Shown here piece after piece: positions 18,985 through 27,872 of a stretch of 64,000 nucleotides of DNA; the stretch's first letter is position 1; each line of letters starts with the position of its first letter. The notes below the pieces were generated by a model, which was not told the DNA's origin, ran no database searches, and saw only the letters and a program-made list of their open reading frames with translations. The position numbers were made by a program, and so were the translations under genes. This DNA comes from Aureococcus anophagefferens (taxonomy: Eukaryota > Sar > Pelagophyceae > Pelagomonadales > Pelagomonadaceae): NCBI RefSeq assembly GCF_000186865.1, contig NW_008705570.1:115355-179354 (forward strand), read 5' to 3'.

Positions 18985-19269
18985 GGCGCGCGCACCTGCG
19001 TTGGCGAGGCGTCTGGATACACGGGTCGAAAACTCGCCGACGGCGACGCGCGCGGCTGGCGCGCGGCGCCGGGGGCTGGAATATCTGTTCAAACGGGTCC
19101 AGGGGAGGGGACGCGCTGGGTTTTGGGGCTGGACGCTGCGTCGAACGCGGCCGTACGCCACTACGTCGCGCGACCTTGCCGCCGACTCGCGCCAAAGCTC
19201 GAAAGCCCTCGGATCTTGCTCGCTCGGCCGAAACTTTTGTCCGACATTGACTTCTTCAACATAGATCCT

Positions 19270-19954
19270 ATGAGACGATGGCAGCCCGCTATCGTCGTCC
19301 TAGCACTCCTCCTCACCGCGCATGCGCGCCGCCGCGGCGCGCTGCGGCCGCACGCGAAGGCGTTGACCCGCACGGGCCGCACGGTCTACTACGAGGTCGT
19401 CAAGTCGAAGCCGCGGCAGCCCGGCGACCGGCACAACCAGGGCGGCGTCCGCGGCCGCCCGATACTCCGGAACTCGACGTGGATGGAGGTGGCCCACACG
19501 CGCGACGCGCGGGACCTGCTCGGCCGCGAGTCCGCGTCGCTCTGGATGTACCGCGCGCGCGAGGGCAAGACGCGCGTGTGGTACGAGACGGGCCCGACGC
19601 TCGCGAGCTCCCCCGGCGTCCAACAGCCCAACAAAAAAGATCGCACCCGCGTAGGAGTGCGCGGACACGGTGGACCTCGCGGCGTACGTCAACGCGACCT
19701 ACTACGACCCGCGCGACTACACCTCGAAGCTCCGGCTCTTCGTGGACGCGACGCCGGCGCTCCTGGGCCGCGGCGTCGAGACGGTCGTCTTCACGTCCCA
19801 CCTCGACGCGTGCTGCGACCGGCGGCTCCACGAGGTCATCGCCCTGCGCGGCGGCGACGCCGGCGCGTGCCCCGCGTCGCCGCGGTTCCGGTCGGGCGCG
19901 AACGAGACCGCGCTGCGCGCGTGCGCGTGCGCGACGCCCGCGTCCGTGTGCTAA
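19270..19954 (+). CDS. Unrecognised secreted protein
   Basis: Two exons, 19270-19617 and 19655-19954, give 215 residues; the 37-nt intron is GT-AG (GTCCAACAG to CGCGTAG) and removing it joins ASSPG to [13 protein letters not shown]. The N-terminus is a signal peptide ([19 protein letters not shown]). The mature part is basic, with an N-glycosylation-type NATYY site and eight cysteines in the last third ([29 protein letters not shown]), consistent with disulfide bonding outside the cell. No family is recognised. The exon-2 reading ends 14 bp before the stop of the convergent SAM gene. The intron is extremely short, so a frame break is an alternative explanation for the change of frame. Confidence 0.55.
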
Positions 19955-19968
19955 GTTTAAAGGGGTGC

Positions 19969-20649
19969 CTACTTGTGGGCGTACTTCTCTTCGCCGTAGT
20001 CGTCGTCGTCGTCGTACTTGCCCTCGCCGTCGTCCGGCGGCGGCGCGGAGTCCGGCGGCGGCGGCGCGTCGGAGTCGTCGAAGTTCGCCGCCGCGAAGTC
20101 CTCGTCGCCGATGAGGGACCCGGACACGCCGTAGGTCCGGAAGCCGCCGACCTTCTTGAGGAGCTTGGACCGCTGGAGCCGGCTCTCGACCTTGAGCTCC
20201 TTCGTGAGGTCCGCGTCGGTGATCTCCGCGAGCATGGACCCGTCGAGGCGGCTCTGCTGGGCCGCCTCGACGATGGACGGCAGCTCGATGCTCTCGAGGA
20301 GCGCGCAGACCTCGTCGACGTTCAGGCTGCTCAGCGCGCGCGTCCGCTCGACGCCGCGCACCGGCTCGAGCAGGTCCACGGGCACGCCCTTCTTGTCCAC
20401 GAACTCCTTCACGTGCGAGATGAGGTTCACGCGCTGCACGTGGCTCGCCATGCCCAGCTCCCCCTCGAGGTCCTTCTCCGTCTTCAGCGCCGCCAGGACG
20501 ACGCCGTCGACGCCGAAGCGCTGGAAGCTGCCCACGTGCTTGTCCAGTCCCAGCTGGCAGAGCAGGTAGCCCACCTCCTGGGACGTGAGCGCGCTCAGCT
20601 CCTTCCGCTTCGTCGCCACGGACATGGACGTCCGCACGTCGTGCGACAT
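19969..20649 (-). CDS. Protein with two SAM-like domains and acidic tail
   Basis: The protein has 226 residues, starting MSHDVRTSMSVATKRKEL. Two helical SAM-type blocks are visible, about 20-90 (ALTSQEVGYLLCQLGLDKHVGSF, ending RVNLISHVKEF) and about 105-175 (SSLNVDEVCALLESIELPSIVEA, ending RSKLLKKV). The L-x-x-E/D-D-L and G-x-x-x-x-x-x-L-L patterns are present (TDADLTKELKV). SAM domains polymerise or recruit partners; an adaptor role is likely. The C-terminus is a Pro- and Asp-rich acidic tail (DDDDDYGEEKYAHK). Longer in-frame starts up to 20778 would overlap the divergent plastid gene and were not used. Confidence 0.7.
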   Translation of the reverse strand: MSHDVRTSMSVATKRKELSALTSQEVGYLLCQLGLDKHVGSFQRFGVDGVVLAALKTEKDLEGELGMASHVQRVNLISHVKEFVDKKGVPVDLLEPVRGVERTRALSSLNVDEVCALLESIELPSIVEAAQQSRLDGSMLAEITDADLTKELKVESRLQRSKLLKKVGGFRTYGVSGSLIGDEDFAAANFDDSDAPPPPDSAPPPDDGEGKYDDDDDYGEEKYAHK

Positions 20650-20764
20650 CGCGCGCGACGAGCGCCGCGGCCCGTTCTCAAAGACCGGCCGGGGCAGCGG
20701 TGCTGTTGTTGAGGCCAGCGCTGCCGCAGAGCTCGAGGCGCCGCTGACACAGGAGCACACCACG

Positions 20765-21217
20765 ATGCGCTGCTTCATCCTGTCCGCGCTCGCCCTGGCG
20801 GCCTCCGCGCTGCAGGCGCCGTCGCGCGTCGGCGCCCCCGCGACGTCGTCGGCGCCGTCGCCCGTGTCGCGCTACGCCAGCGAGACGTTCCGGTCGACGA
20901 GCGTCAAGATGAACATCTTCGGCAACAAGCAGCGCGAGGAGGAGGCCGAGGCCGCGCGCCTCGACGCGGAGCAGGAGGCGCTCAACCAGCGGTGGGCCAA
21001 GGAAACGATGCAGGAGACCGCGCGGACCGGCGTCCGTCTCTTTCGGAGGGAGCGCGACCGCGCCGCGCGGAGGCGATCGACGGACGACCCCGAAACCCCC
21101 TCGCAGCAACTGATGACCATCTTCGGCGTCGGCACGTCCCTGCCCGTCATCTACCTCATCTACCTCGCCTTCGCCGTCGACGACTCCGTGGACTTGGACG
21201 GCACGGGCATCTACTAG
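20765..21217 (+). CDS. Small plastid-targeted membrane protein
   Basis: The protein has 150 residues. The N-terminus MRCFILSALALAASALQAPSR is a signal peptide ending in an ASAF-like site (SAL-QAP) followed by a Ser/Arg transit stretch, so complex-plastid targeting is likely. The mature protein begins near MNIFGNKQREEE, has a charged helical region, a basic patch ([11 protein letters not shown]) and one membrane helix near the C-terminus (VGTSLPVIYLIYLAFAV) followed by an acidic end (DDSVDLDG). It looks like a small thylakoid or envelope subunit but no family is recognised. It is divergent from the SAM gene (115-bp spacer). Confidence 0.65.
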   Translation: MRCFILSALALAASALQAPSRVGAPATSSAPSPVSRYASETFRSTSVKMNIFGNKQREEEAEAARLDAEQEALNQRWAKETMQETARTGVRLFRRERDRAARRRSTDDPETPSQQLMTIFGVGTSLPVIYLIYLAFAVDDSVDLDGTGIY

Positions 21218-21369
21218 GCGCGCGAAAAGACGCGGCCCGCCGGAGCGCGGCCGCGTAGCGCGCGCTCTAGGACAAAAAAACCATGCTCTCGACATCGAAA
21301 AGAGCAACACGCGTTAGTACAGGGGCATGGGGGTGACGTCCACCGGCGCGATACAGTCGCGCCGCCGGG

Positions 21370-21452
21370 CCGGGCGCGCGCGTCGCGGGCCTCGGAGCGC
21401 GTCCGCGCTGGCGGAGCGCGCGCGCTCCGAGGCCCGGGCCGAGCGCGCCCGG
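21370..21452. terminator. Large imperfect GC hairpin between convergent genes
   Basis: Nested arms are CCGGGCGCGC (21370-21379) with GCGCGCCCGG (21443-21452), GGGCCTCGGAGCGCG (21387-21401) with CGCGCTCCGAGGCCC (21421-21435), and an inner TCCGC/GCGGA. It occupies the middle of the 260-bp spacer between two convergent genes (ends 21217 and 21478). Nothing coding is seen there. Confidence 0.45.
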
Positions 21453-21477
21453 CAGGTCGAAAAATAATCATGTGAAC

Positions 21478-21909
21478 TCAGGACACGGCGATGCGCTGCC
21501 GCTGGGCCGGCGGCGTGTGCGTGCCTCGGTCGCTGTCGTCGCCGCCGCCGGGCTTGGCGCGGTCGACCCCGTCGTCGGACTCGCGCGCGTCGTCCGTGAC
21601 GCTGCGCACGAGGTGCTCGCCGGCGGAGGACCCCTCGCTGGCGTCGTCGGACGAGCTCGACGAGGACAACAGCAGCGTGAGGCTGTGCTCGGGCGTCGCG
21701 AGGCTCGTGTGGTCCGTCTGGACCTCGATGGACCGCTGCTCCGTGCGGAACGCGCAGAGGTGGCCGCTCTTGGGCAGGCCGCAGCGGCCGCAGCGGTAGG
21801 GCCGCCGCGGCTTGTGCGCGCGCTTGTTCGCGCCCTTCCCACCGGCACCCTTAGGCGCCGACGCCGCGTCGATGAGGCTCAGCAGCCCGTCGGCAGCCCC
21901 GGTCTCCAT
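21478..21909 (-). CDS. Small hypothetical protein with a Cys/His zinc-knuckle-like motif
   Basis: The protein has 143 residues. A basic stretch (KGANKRAHKPRRPY) leads into RCGRCGLPKSGHLCAF, a C-x2-C-x6-H-x1-C knuckle of the kind found in short stramenopile proteins. The rest is Ser- and acid-rich and probably disordered (LLLSSSSSSDDASEGSS). It is likely nuclear given the basic stretch, but nothing shows its role. Codon third positions are mainly G or C as in its neighbours, supporting that it is expressed. It is divergent from the globin-like gene. Confidence 0.55.
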   Translation of the reverse strand: METGAADGLLSLIDAASAPKGAGGKGANKRAHKPRRPYRCGRCGLPKSGHLCAFRTEQRSIEVQTDHTSLATPEHSLTLLLSSSSSSDDASEGSSAGEHLVRSVTDDARESDDGVDRAKPGGGDDSDRGTHTPPAQRQRIAVS

Positions 21910-22192
21910 GGCTGCTCAACGTGGAGCCGGCGGCCGCCGCCCGCAGCATCCAGCGTCGGCCGGCGCGGTGCGCAGCGTGTGCGCGCAGGCACGGCCGTTC
22001 GGCTGCGCGGCCGATGACGCGGCAGTGGCGCGGAGAGTCTGTGAAGGCTGGCAAATTTTTCTGTTCGGACTCCTTGTGCTGCCAATTTTATGCCTCGGCA
22101 AGGACGCAGCATCTTGGGAGCGTTGCCCTTCAAGAAAGACGCTGCCCCGCATCCCTAGCCATCCCTAGCCGACGAGAAGCCCGACCGCGAAC

Positions 22193-23163
22193 ATGCTCGC
22201 GTCGCTGCGTACGAGCGGCAAGGCGGCGTCGCCGCGCCGCGCCTCCAACGGCAAGGCGGCGTCGAACGTGCTGGCGACGGCGGCGCTGCAGCGCATGGAG
22301 CACGACCCCGACATCAGCGCCGAGCGCGACGGCACGCGCGCCGTCGCCGCCGGCGGCGCCGCGCCGAAACGCGTCCCGCTCAACGTCGTGAACCAGTCCC
22401 ATCGGGCCAACGCGGCGACGGCCGCGCTCGCGGCCGAGGTCGGGTTGCCCAAGCTCCTCGCGTTCACGACGAAGTTCTACGAGAAGGCGCGCGCCGGCGC
22501 GCGATTTCGAGGCCGCGAAACGCGCGATCGTAGGCCTTCGCGGACCCGCAGCTGGACCCGTTCATCCGCGACCACGGCGACCCCCACGGCCAGCGCTTCG
22601 CGAACTGGATCTTCGAGAAGATGGGCGGCGGCCCGGTCTGGACCGAGGAGCGGAAGACGCGGGCCGTGTGCCCGTTCGCGAGCCGCGGCCACGAGTTCGA
22701 GACGCCCCACGACCGGTCCTCCGCCCACTTCGCCGCGTGGCATTCGCCGAAGCGCGACCCGAGCGAGTGGGGCGACCACTTCCAGCTCGACGACTGCCGG
22801 GTGTGGATGCGCCTCCACTTCTGGGCCGCGCGGGAAACGGGCATCTTCGACGACCACCCGGCCTTCGCCGCGCGCGCCGGCGTCCGATCTTCTTCAGCGG
22901 CGGGGGACACCTTGGTATAGGACTACTACGTGCGGCTCATCGGCCACTTCGTCTCCGTCTACGAGCGGACCGCGCCGCCGTTCGCTAGAGAGTCGGCGCG
23001 CTGGTCCGCGGACCCGGCCCAGGTCGCGGACTACGTCGCGACGAAGCGCATGAAAGGCGTCGTCGACGCGCCGCTCCGGGACGCGCTCGCGCGGCTCCCG
23101 GCCGAGGAGCGCGCCTACACGGGCTCCGGCGCGGGCCGGCGCCTCTGGCCCTACGAGCTCTAA
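22193..23163 (+). CDS. Globin-like (truncated-haemoglobin-type) protein
   Basis: Three exons, 22193-22486, 22534-22869 and 22921-23163, give about 290 residues. The joined protein reads LLAFTTKFYEKAFADPQLDPFI, GQRFANWIFEKMGGG, DDCRVWMRLHFWAARETG and DYYVRLIGHFVSVYERT, resembling the B/E and G/H helices and the FY-x-x-x-x-x-D-x-x-x-x-x-F pattern of truncated globins; candidate haem-contacting His residues are in RGHEF, PHDRSSAHF and LHFW. Oxygen or NO binding would follow if haem is bound. Intron 1 (47 nt) has no GT, so it must be GC-AG (GCGCGCGCC to ATCGTAG). Intron 2 (51 nt if a GC donor is used) begins with the same 13 bases, although a GT donor 12 bases later also keeps frame. It is convergent with COX6A. 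Confidence 0.6.
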
Positions 23164-23249
23164 AGGGAAACTGGGGCTTTAAGCAGGGTCGGTCCGTGCG
23201 GAGGGGCAGCGCCGGCCGGCGCGCCTCGGCTCTCCGCGCCGGCTGTCGC

Positions 23250-23743
23250 CTACTTCTCCTTGCACGCCTTCCAGCACGCGCTGTCGAACAGGTTGCAGTC
23301 CGGGCAGGACCACGGGTAGGGCTTGGCGCGGATCTTGAGGTGCCTGCGGGGCGCGGCACATTGAGTCGTCGCGCGAGACGGGGACGGGGGGCGGCGCGCC
23401 GCGAGCGGGTCCGATCCGGTCCGGGCCGAGGCGGAAGGTTTCGACGCGGCGCGCGGACGACATGGCCGGGGTGTGGCTTTCGTGCGGGTGCGCGAGGTGG
23501 TTGAGCTCCGTGATGACGACGTCTGCGCGGTGGGGGGCGGGGTGAGCGCGGGGGGCGCCGCGCGGGGCTCCGGGGCGGCGCACAGGTGCCGAGCGTGCCG
23601 CTGAAGGCGAGCGCGCCGTAGGAGTACTTGACCCACTTGGACATCTCGACGGCGGCTTCCGCGGCGTCGTGGCCGCCCATCCGGCGGACGGGCGCGCGGA
23701 GCGCCGGGGCGACGACACGGGAGGCTGCGCGGGCTGCAAACAT
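23250..23743 (-). CDS. COX6A: Cytochrome c oxidase subunit 6A (mitochondrial)
   Basis: Three exons, 23584-23743, 23459-23522 and 23250-23343, encode 105 residues. Both introns (61 and 115 nt) are GT-AG and the joined frame is continuous. The N-terminus MFAARAASRVVAPALRAPVRRM is a mitochondrial presequence. Then come a membrane helix (YSYGALAFSGTLGTYVVI) and the family's C-terminal signature HLKIRAKPYPW (compare YLxIRxKxFPW in plants and animals). The extra tail CPDCNLFDSACWKACKEK has four cysteines, which is longer and more Cys-rich than usual. It is a small nuclear-encoded subunit of complex IV in the inner membrane. It is convergent with the globin-like gene, with a GC-rich palindrome (GCGCCGGCCGGCGC) in the spacer. 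Confidence 0.85.
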
Positions 23744-23920
23744 GCTGCCTGTCGATCAAGGACCGCCCAAATCTCTCGACGGAAGACCGCGTCCGCCGGC
23801 TCGAACGGACGTCGGACGCCTCCGTACGCGTCCGGACGCGCCGGACGACGCGCACTCGAAAACACACCGAAAAAAAACCGAGGCGCACGTCTCTTAGTAG
23901 CGCGCGGATCGTCGTCCTTG

Positions 23921-26900
23921 CTAGGCGAGGGCCCCCGTGACGACGCAGCCCGGGTTCGCGGGCGTCTTGTTGACCAGCGCGCCGAGCTTGAAGACGCCCG
24001 TCTCGCCCGCGGCGCCGAGCATGGCGACGGCCTTGTCGACGTCGCCGGGCTTGAGCACGAGCACGAGGCCGACGCCGCAGTTGAAGGTGCGGAGCATCTC
24101 GTCGTCGGGCAGGCCGCCGCACGCGGCCCGGAGCCACTTGAAGAGCGGCGGCAGCGCGAAGGGCGCGCACTCCGCGGCGAGGTGGTCCGGGAGGCAGCGG
24201 GGCAGGTTCTCCGTGAGGCCGCCGCCCGTGATGTGCGCCGCGCCGAGCAGCTCCACGCCGCTCAGCGCCGCGATCGTCGACGCGTAGAGCCGCGTCGGCG
24301 CGAGGAGCGCGTCCGCGAGGCTCCCGACGTACTCGGGCGCCGCGGCGTTGAGCGACGCCGCCGACGCGCTCAACAGCGCGGTCGCGTCGCCCGCGGCCTT
24401 GGCGTCGGCCTCGCGCTGGAGCGCCTTGCGGACCAGCGAGAAGCCGTTCGCGTGGACGCCCGACGACGCGACGGCGACCAACTGGTCGCCCGGCGCCATG
24501 CGGCCGCACTTGGGGAGCATGTCCTTGCGCCGTAAAGCGCCCACGGCGAAGCCCGCGACGTCGTAGTCGCCCGCGCCGTAGAGGCCCGGCATCTCCGCGG
24601 TCTCGCCGCCGACGAGCGCGCAGCCGCTCTTCGCGCAGCCGTCGGCGACGCCGGCGACCAAATCGCCGCAGCGGCCCACGTCCAAACTGCCCGTCGCGTA
24701 GTAGTCGAGGAAGAAGAGGGGCTTCGCGCCCGTCGTGACGATGTCGTTGACGCACATGGCGACGAGGTCGACGCCGATCGCGCCGTCGTAGTTGACGCCG
24801 TCGGCGAGCTCGTTGCCCGCCTGGGCGAGCCGCAGCTTCGTGCCGACGCCGTCCGTGCCCGACACGAGGAGCACGTCCTCGCCCGCGTCGTCCGGGTCCG
24901 CCGCGGGGCCGAAGCCCGCCTTCTTCAGGTCGAATAAGGCGCCGAAGCCGCCGAGCGACCCCTCGCAGCCGGGGATCGCCGTCGCCTTGGCCAGAGGCTT
25001 GATGCGGTCCACGAGGGCGTTGCCCGCGTCGATGTCGACGCCCGCCGCGCGGTACGTCAGCGGCGCCGCGGGCGCCGCGGCCGCGTCGTCCGCGCGCGGC
25101 GCCGCGCGCGGCGCGAAGCGCGCGCCCGCGTCGCCGCGCTGGAAGGCGGCGGCGGCGGCGAGCAGGGCGGGCCCCTCGAGGGCCTGGACGCGCTTCTTCA
25201 GGTCCTCGGGCGCGTCCGCGGCCTCGACGGCGCAGACCTTCTGGACGACGACGGCGCCGCCGTCGACGTCGTCGGTGACGAGGTGCACCGTGCAGCCCGT
25301 CTCGGCCTTCTGCGCCGCGAGCACGGCCGCGTGGACCTCCAGATCCATGCCGCCGGCGAAGTCGGGCAGCAGGCTCGGGTGCACGTTGAAGCAGCGGCCG
25401 CGCCACGCGGCGACGAATTCCGGCGACAGGATCTTCATCCAGCCGACGCAGAGCACGAGCTCGACGCCCGCCTCGTCGAAGGCCGCCGTGAGCAGCGCGT
25501 CGTAGGCCGCGCGCTTCTCCTCCTTGGTGCCCGACGACGCCGGGGGCGCCTTGACGTGGACGCGGTTGCCGCATTTCGCCGCGCAGCGCTCCAGGATACC
25601 CGAGTCGGCCTTGTTCGAGAGCACGCACACCAACTCGGCGTTGGGGAAGGCGTCGGTGCCCAGGGCGTCGAGCAGCGGCTGCAGCGACGACCCGCGCGTC
25701 GACCCGAGGACGCCGATCTTCAGCGGCGCGTCCAAACACCGCCGCGCGATGTCGCCGCGGTAGCGCGCGCCCGCGAAGCGGACCTTGGCGGCGCCGGCGT
25801 AGGCGGCGCGCAGGGCCCCCTTGAGCTCCGGCGCGACGGCGCTGACGGCGACGACGCGGCCGCCGGACGTGACCAACGCGCCGTCCTGCAGCTTCGTGCC
25901 CGCGTGGAAGACCGTGACGCCCGGGAGCCGGTCCGCGTCGCGGACGCCGGACATGGCCAGGCCCTTGGCGTAGGACCGCGGGTAGCCCCCGGCGGCGACG
26001 ACGACCGTCGCCGCGACGGCGTCGGCCCAGCGCACGGGCGGCAGCTCCGCCAGCCGGCCCGTCGCGCACGCCATCATGACCTCGAAGCAGTCGCTCTCGA
26101 GCAAGGGCAGCACGACCTGCGTCTCCGGGTCGCCGAAGCGCGCGTTGAACTCGAGGAGGCTCGGCCCGGACTCCGTGAGCATGAAGCCGCCGTAGAGGCA
26201 GCCGACGAACGGCCGGCCCTCGGCCTTGAGGCCCGCGACGGCCTTCGCCATGACGGCCTGGGCCTCGGCGAGCTGGGCGGCGGAGATCTGGGGCGACGGC
26301 GCGTAGGCACCCATGCCCCCCGTGTTGAGGCCCCGGTCGCCGTCGAGCGCGCGCTTGTGGTCCTGCGCGGGCGGCATGCACGCGCACGTCTCGCCGTCGC
26401 AGAAGGCCAGCAGCGAGATCTCGGGCCCGCTCATCTGCTCCTCGATGACCACCGTGTCGCCGGCGGCGCCGAAGCCGTGGTCGCCGAACATCTCGTCGAC
26501 GGCCGCGAGCGCCGCGGCGCGGTCGCCCGCGGGCGGCACGAGGACGCCCTTGCCCGCGGCGAGGCCCGACGCCTTGACGACGACGTCGAAGCCGCAGCGC
26601 TCGACGTAGGCCCGCGCCTTGGCCTTCTCCGAGCTCGCGAAGGTCTCGAAGCGCGCCGTCTTGAGGCCCCGGCGCGTCATGAACGCCTTGGACCACGCCT
26701 TGGACGCCTCGATCTCCGCGGCCGCCGCGCTCGGGCCGAACGTCGCGACGCCGAGTGCGCGGCAGTCGTCGCAGACGCCGGCGACGAGGGGCGCCTCGGG
26801 CCCGACGACGACGAGGGCGACCTGCTTCTTCACGGCGAAGGCCGCGACGTCGGCCTCGGCGACGGACACGTTCATGACCTTGCCGCCCATGCTCGCCGTG

Positions 26901-27010
26901 CCGCCGTTGCCCGGCGCGGCGTAGATCTTCTCCACCTTGTCGCTCCGAGCGAGCGCCGTCACGATGGCGTGCTCGCGGCCGCCGCCGCCCACGACGAGGA
27001 CGGAGACCAT
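23921..27010 (-). CDS. Trifunctional purine-synthesis enzyme, order GARS-GART-AIRS (PurD-PurN-PurM)
   Basis: The protein has 1029 residues in one exon, starting MVSVLVVGGGGREHAI. Residues about 1-425 are glycinamide ribonucleotide synthetase (GGGGREHAI, GPEAPL, ATP-grasp segments, LEFNARFGDPETQ). About 428-640 is phosphoribosylglycinamide formyltransferase (LGSTRGSSLQP, catalytic segment NVHPSLLP, then HLVTDDVDGG). About 650-1029 is aminoimidazole ribotide synthetase (YRAAGVDIDAGN, SGTDGVGTKL, MCVNDI, GGETAEMPG, ITGGGLTEN). Together they catalyse steps 2, 3 and 5 of de novo IMP synthesis in the cytosol. The animal protein has the order GARS-AIRS-GART and the yeast protein lacks GART, so this order is different. 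It is divergent from a plastid protein gene, 213 bp apart. Confidence 0.93.
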   Translation of the reverse strand: MVSVLVVGGGGREHAIVTALARSDKVEKIYAAPGNGGTASMGGKVMNVSVAEADVAAFAVKKQVALVVVGPEAPLVAGVCDDCRALGVATFGPSAAAAEIEASKAWSKAFMTRRGLKTARFETFASSEKAKARAYVERCGFDVVVKASGLAAGKGVLVPPAGDRAAALAAVDEMFGDHGFGAAGDTVVIEEQMSGPEISLLAFCDGETCACMPPAQDHKRALDGDRGLNTGGMGAYAPSPQISAAQLAEAQAVMAKAVAGLKAEGRPFVGCLYGGFMLTESGPSLLEFNARFGDPETQVVLPLLESDCFEVMMACATGRLAELPPVRWADAVAATVVVAAGGYPRSYAKGLAMSGVRDADRLPGVTVFHAGTKLQDGALVTSGGRVVAVSAVAPELKGALRAAYAGAAKVRFAGARYRGDIARRCLDAPLKIGVLGSTRGSSLQPLLDALGTDAFPNAELVCVLSNKADSGILERCAAKCGNRVHVKAPPASSGTKEEKRAAYDALLTAAFDEAGVELVLCVGWMKILSPEFVAAWRGRCFNVHPSLLPDFAGGMDLEVHAAVLAAQKAETGCTVHLVTDDVDGGAVVVQKVCAVEAADAPEDLKKRVQALEGPALLAAAAAFQRGDAGARFAPRAAPRADDAAAAPAAPLTYRAAGVDIDAGNALVDRIKPLAKATAIPGCEGSLGGFGALFDLKKAGFGPAADPDDAGEDVLLVSGTDGVGTKLRLAQAGNELADGVNYDGAIGVDLVAMCVNDIVTTGAKPLFFLDYYATGSLDVGRCGDLVAGVADGCAKSGCALVGGETAEMPGLYGAGDYDVAGFAVGALRRKDMLPKCGRMAPGDQLVAVASSGVHANGFSLVRKALQREADAKAAGDATALLSASAASLNAAAPEYVGSLADALLAPTRLYASTIAALSGVELLGAAHITGGGLTENLPRCLPDHLAAECAPFALPPLFKWLRAACGGLPDDEMLRTFNCGVGLVLVLKPGDVDKAVAMLGAAGETGVFKLGALVNKTPANPGCVVTGALA

Positions 27011-27223
27011 GGCTTCTGCACTTCTTGTTGCGCCCCGACCGACGCTATTGGTGCGCTCACGCTTTAAAATGAAGTGCCCGTCGATTGAATCGGCGAGGCA
27101 GACCTCAGCTTGTGGACATCGAGGCCATTGAAGCGCCGTCAGCAGGCAGTGCGACGCGCCGCAGCCGCAGCAGCACCGCCGAAACACCGCCGCTGCGACA
27201 AGCGCGCACCTGTGCTGCAGACG

Positions 27224-27787
27224 ATGCCCGCCCTACTCCTCAAACTCCTCGCCTTGGCGGCCTGCGCGAGCGCGCTGCGCGTGACGCGCCGCGGCGCCCT
27301 CGCGGCGGCCCCCAAGCTCGGCGGCGCCGCCGCCGCCGCTGCTCTCCTCCCCGCGCCGGCCGTCGCCGACGAGGAGGTCAAGGCGACGGCGAATTCGCTG
27401 AAGCCGCTCTACCAGGCCGCGCAAAAGTTCAAGCTCACGCGGCGGTCGACGCCCGGCGAGGTCGCGGTGCCCGAGGCCTTCGAGCAGGGCATGGAGAGCC
27501 CGTTCATCGGGCGCTACACGGACCCGAACCACCCCGGCGGCTTCCGCGAGGTGGCGCTCCTCGAGACGCAGGTCGGCATCTACCGCCTCGCGAAGGTCAC
27601 CGGCGGCGGCGGCCGCGGCGAGCCCGCGAGCTTCGAGCTGCCCGCGCTCGTCTACGGCGACACGATCACCGTGGACTTCTCGCCCAAGGGCGGGCCCTTC
27701 GGGCTCACGGGGAAATACGACGTCCGCGGCGACAAGGGCATCCTCTGGCCCGACAAGAACAAGTGGCCCAAGGTCGAGAAGCAGTAG
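27224..27787 (+). CDS. Thylakoid-lumen protein with twin-arginine-type leader
   Basis: The protein has 187 residues. MPALLLKLLALAACASA-LRV is the signal peptide and ASAF-like site. Next comes a second hydrophobic signal with RRGALAAAP and AAAAAALLPAPAVADE, a twin-arginine lumenal leader ending in AVA-DE. The mature protein (about 135 residues) has a helical start (SLKPLYQAAQKFKLT) and a sheet-rich remainder (EVALLETQVGIYRLAKV, DTITVDFSPKGGPFGLTGKYD). The pattern fits small lumenal proteins of photosynthetic complexes, but no named family is recognised. It is convergent with the EF-hand gene, with a hairpin between. Confidence 0.7.
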   Translation: MPALLLKLLALAACASALRVTRRGALAAAPKLGGAAAAAALLPAPAVADEEVKATANSLKPLYQAAQKFKLTRRSTPGEVAVPEAFEQGMESPFIGRYTDPNHPGGFREVALLETQVGIYRLAKVTGGGGRGEPASFELPALVYGDTITVDFSPKGGPFGLTGKYDVRGDKGILWPDKNKWPKVEKQ

Positions 27788-27825
27788 GATGCTTCCGAGG
27801 AGCGCTATTCGGTCGTAAGTCGGCG

Positions 27826-27845
27826 CCGCCCCAGTCCCGGGGCGG
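27826..27845. terminator. GC hairpin between convergent genes
   Basis: Arms CCGCCCC (27826-27832) and GGGGCGG (27839-27845) with a 6-base loop lie in the 85-bp spacer between the lumen-protein stop and the EF-hand stop. Confidence 0.35.
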
Positions 27846-27872
27846 AGCGCGGGCGCGCGCGGGGCGCGGCCC

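Noticed and set aside
20765..21217. Selenoprotein candidates (in-frame TGA) in the small plastid genes
   Set aside because: Pelagophytes are selenoprotein-rich, but no in-frame TGA flanked by conserved sequence was found in these or in the other genes read.
22870..22920. Reading globin exon 2 straight to the TAG at 22918 as the end of the gene
   Set aside because: The same frame resumes at once with DYYVRLIGHFVSVYE, which continues the globin-like protein, so a short intron is more likely than a stop.
25283..27067. 594-codon plus-strand open frame opposite the purine enzyme
   Set aside because: Antisense of a well-supported PurD-PurN-PurM gene; no domain and Arg/Gly/His-rich composition.
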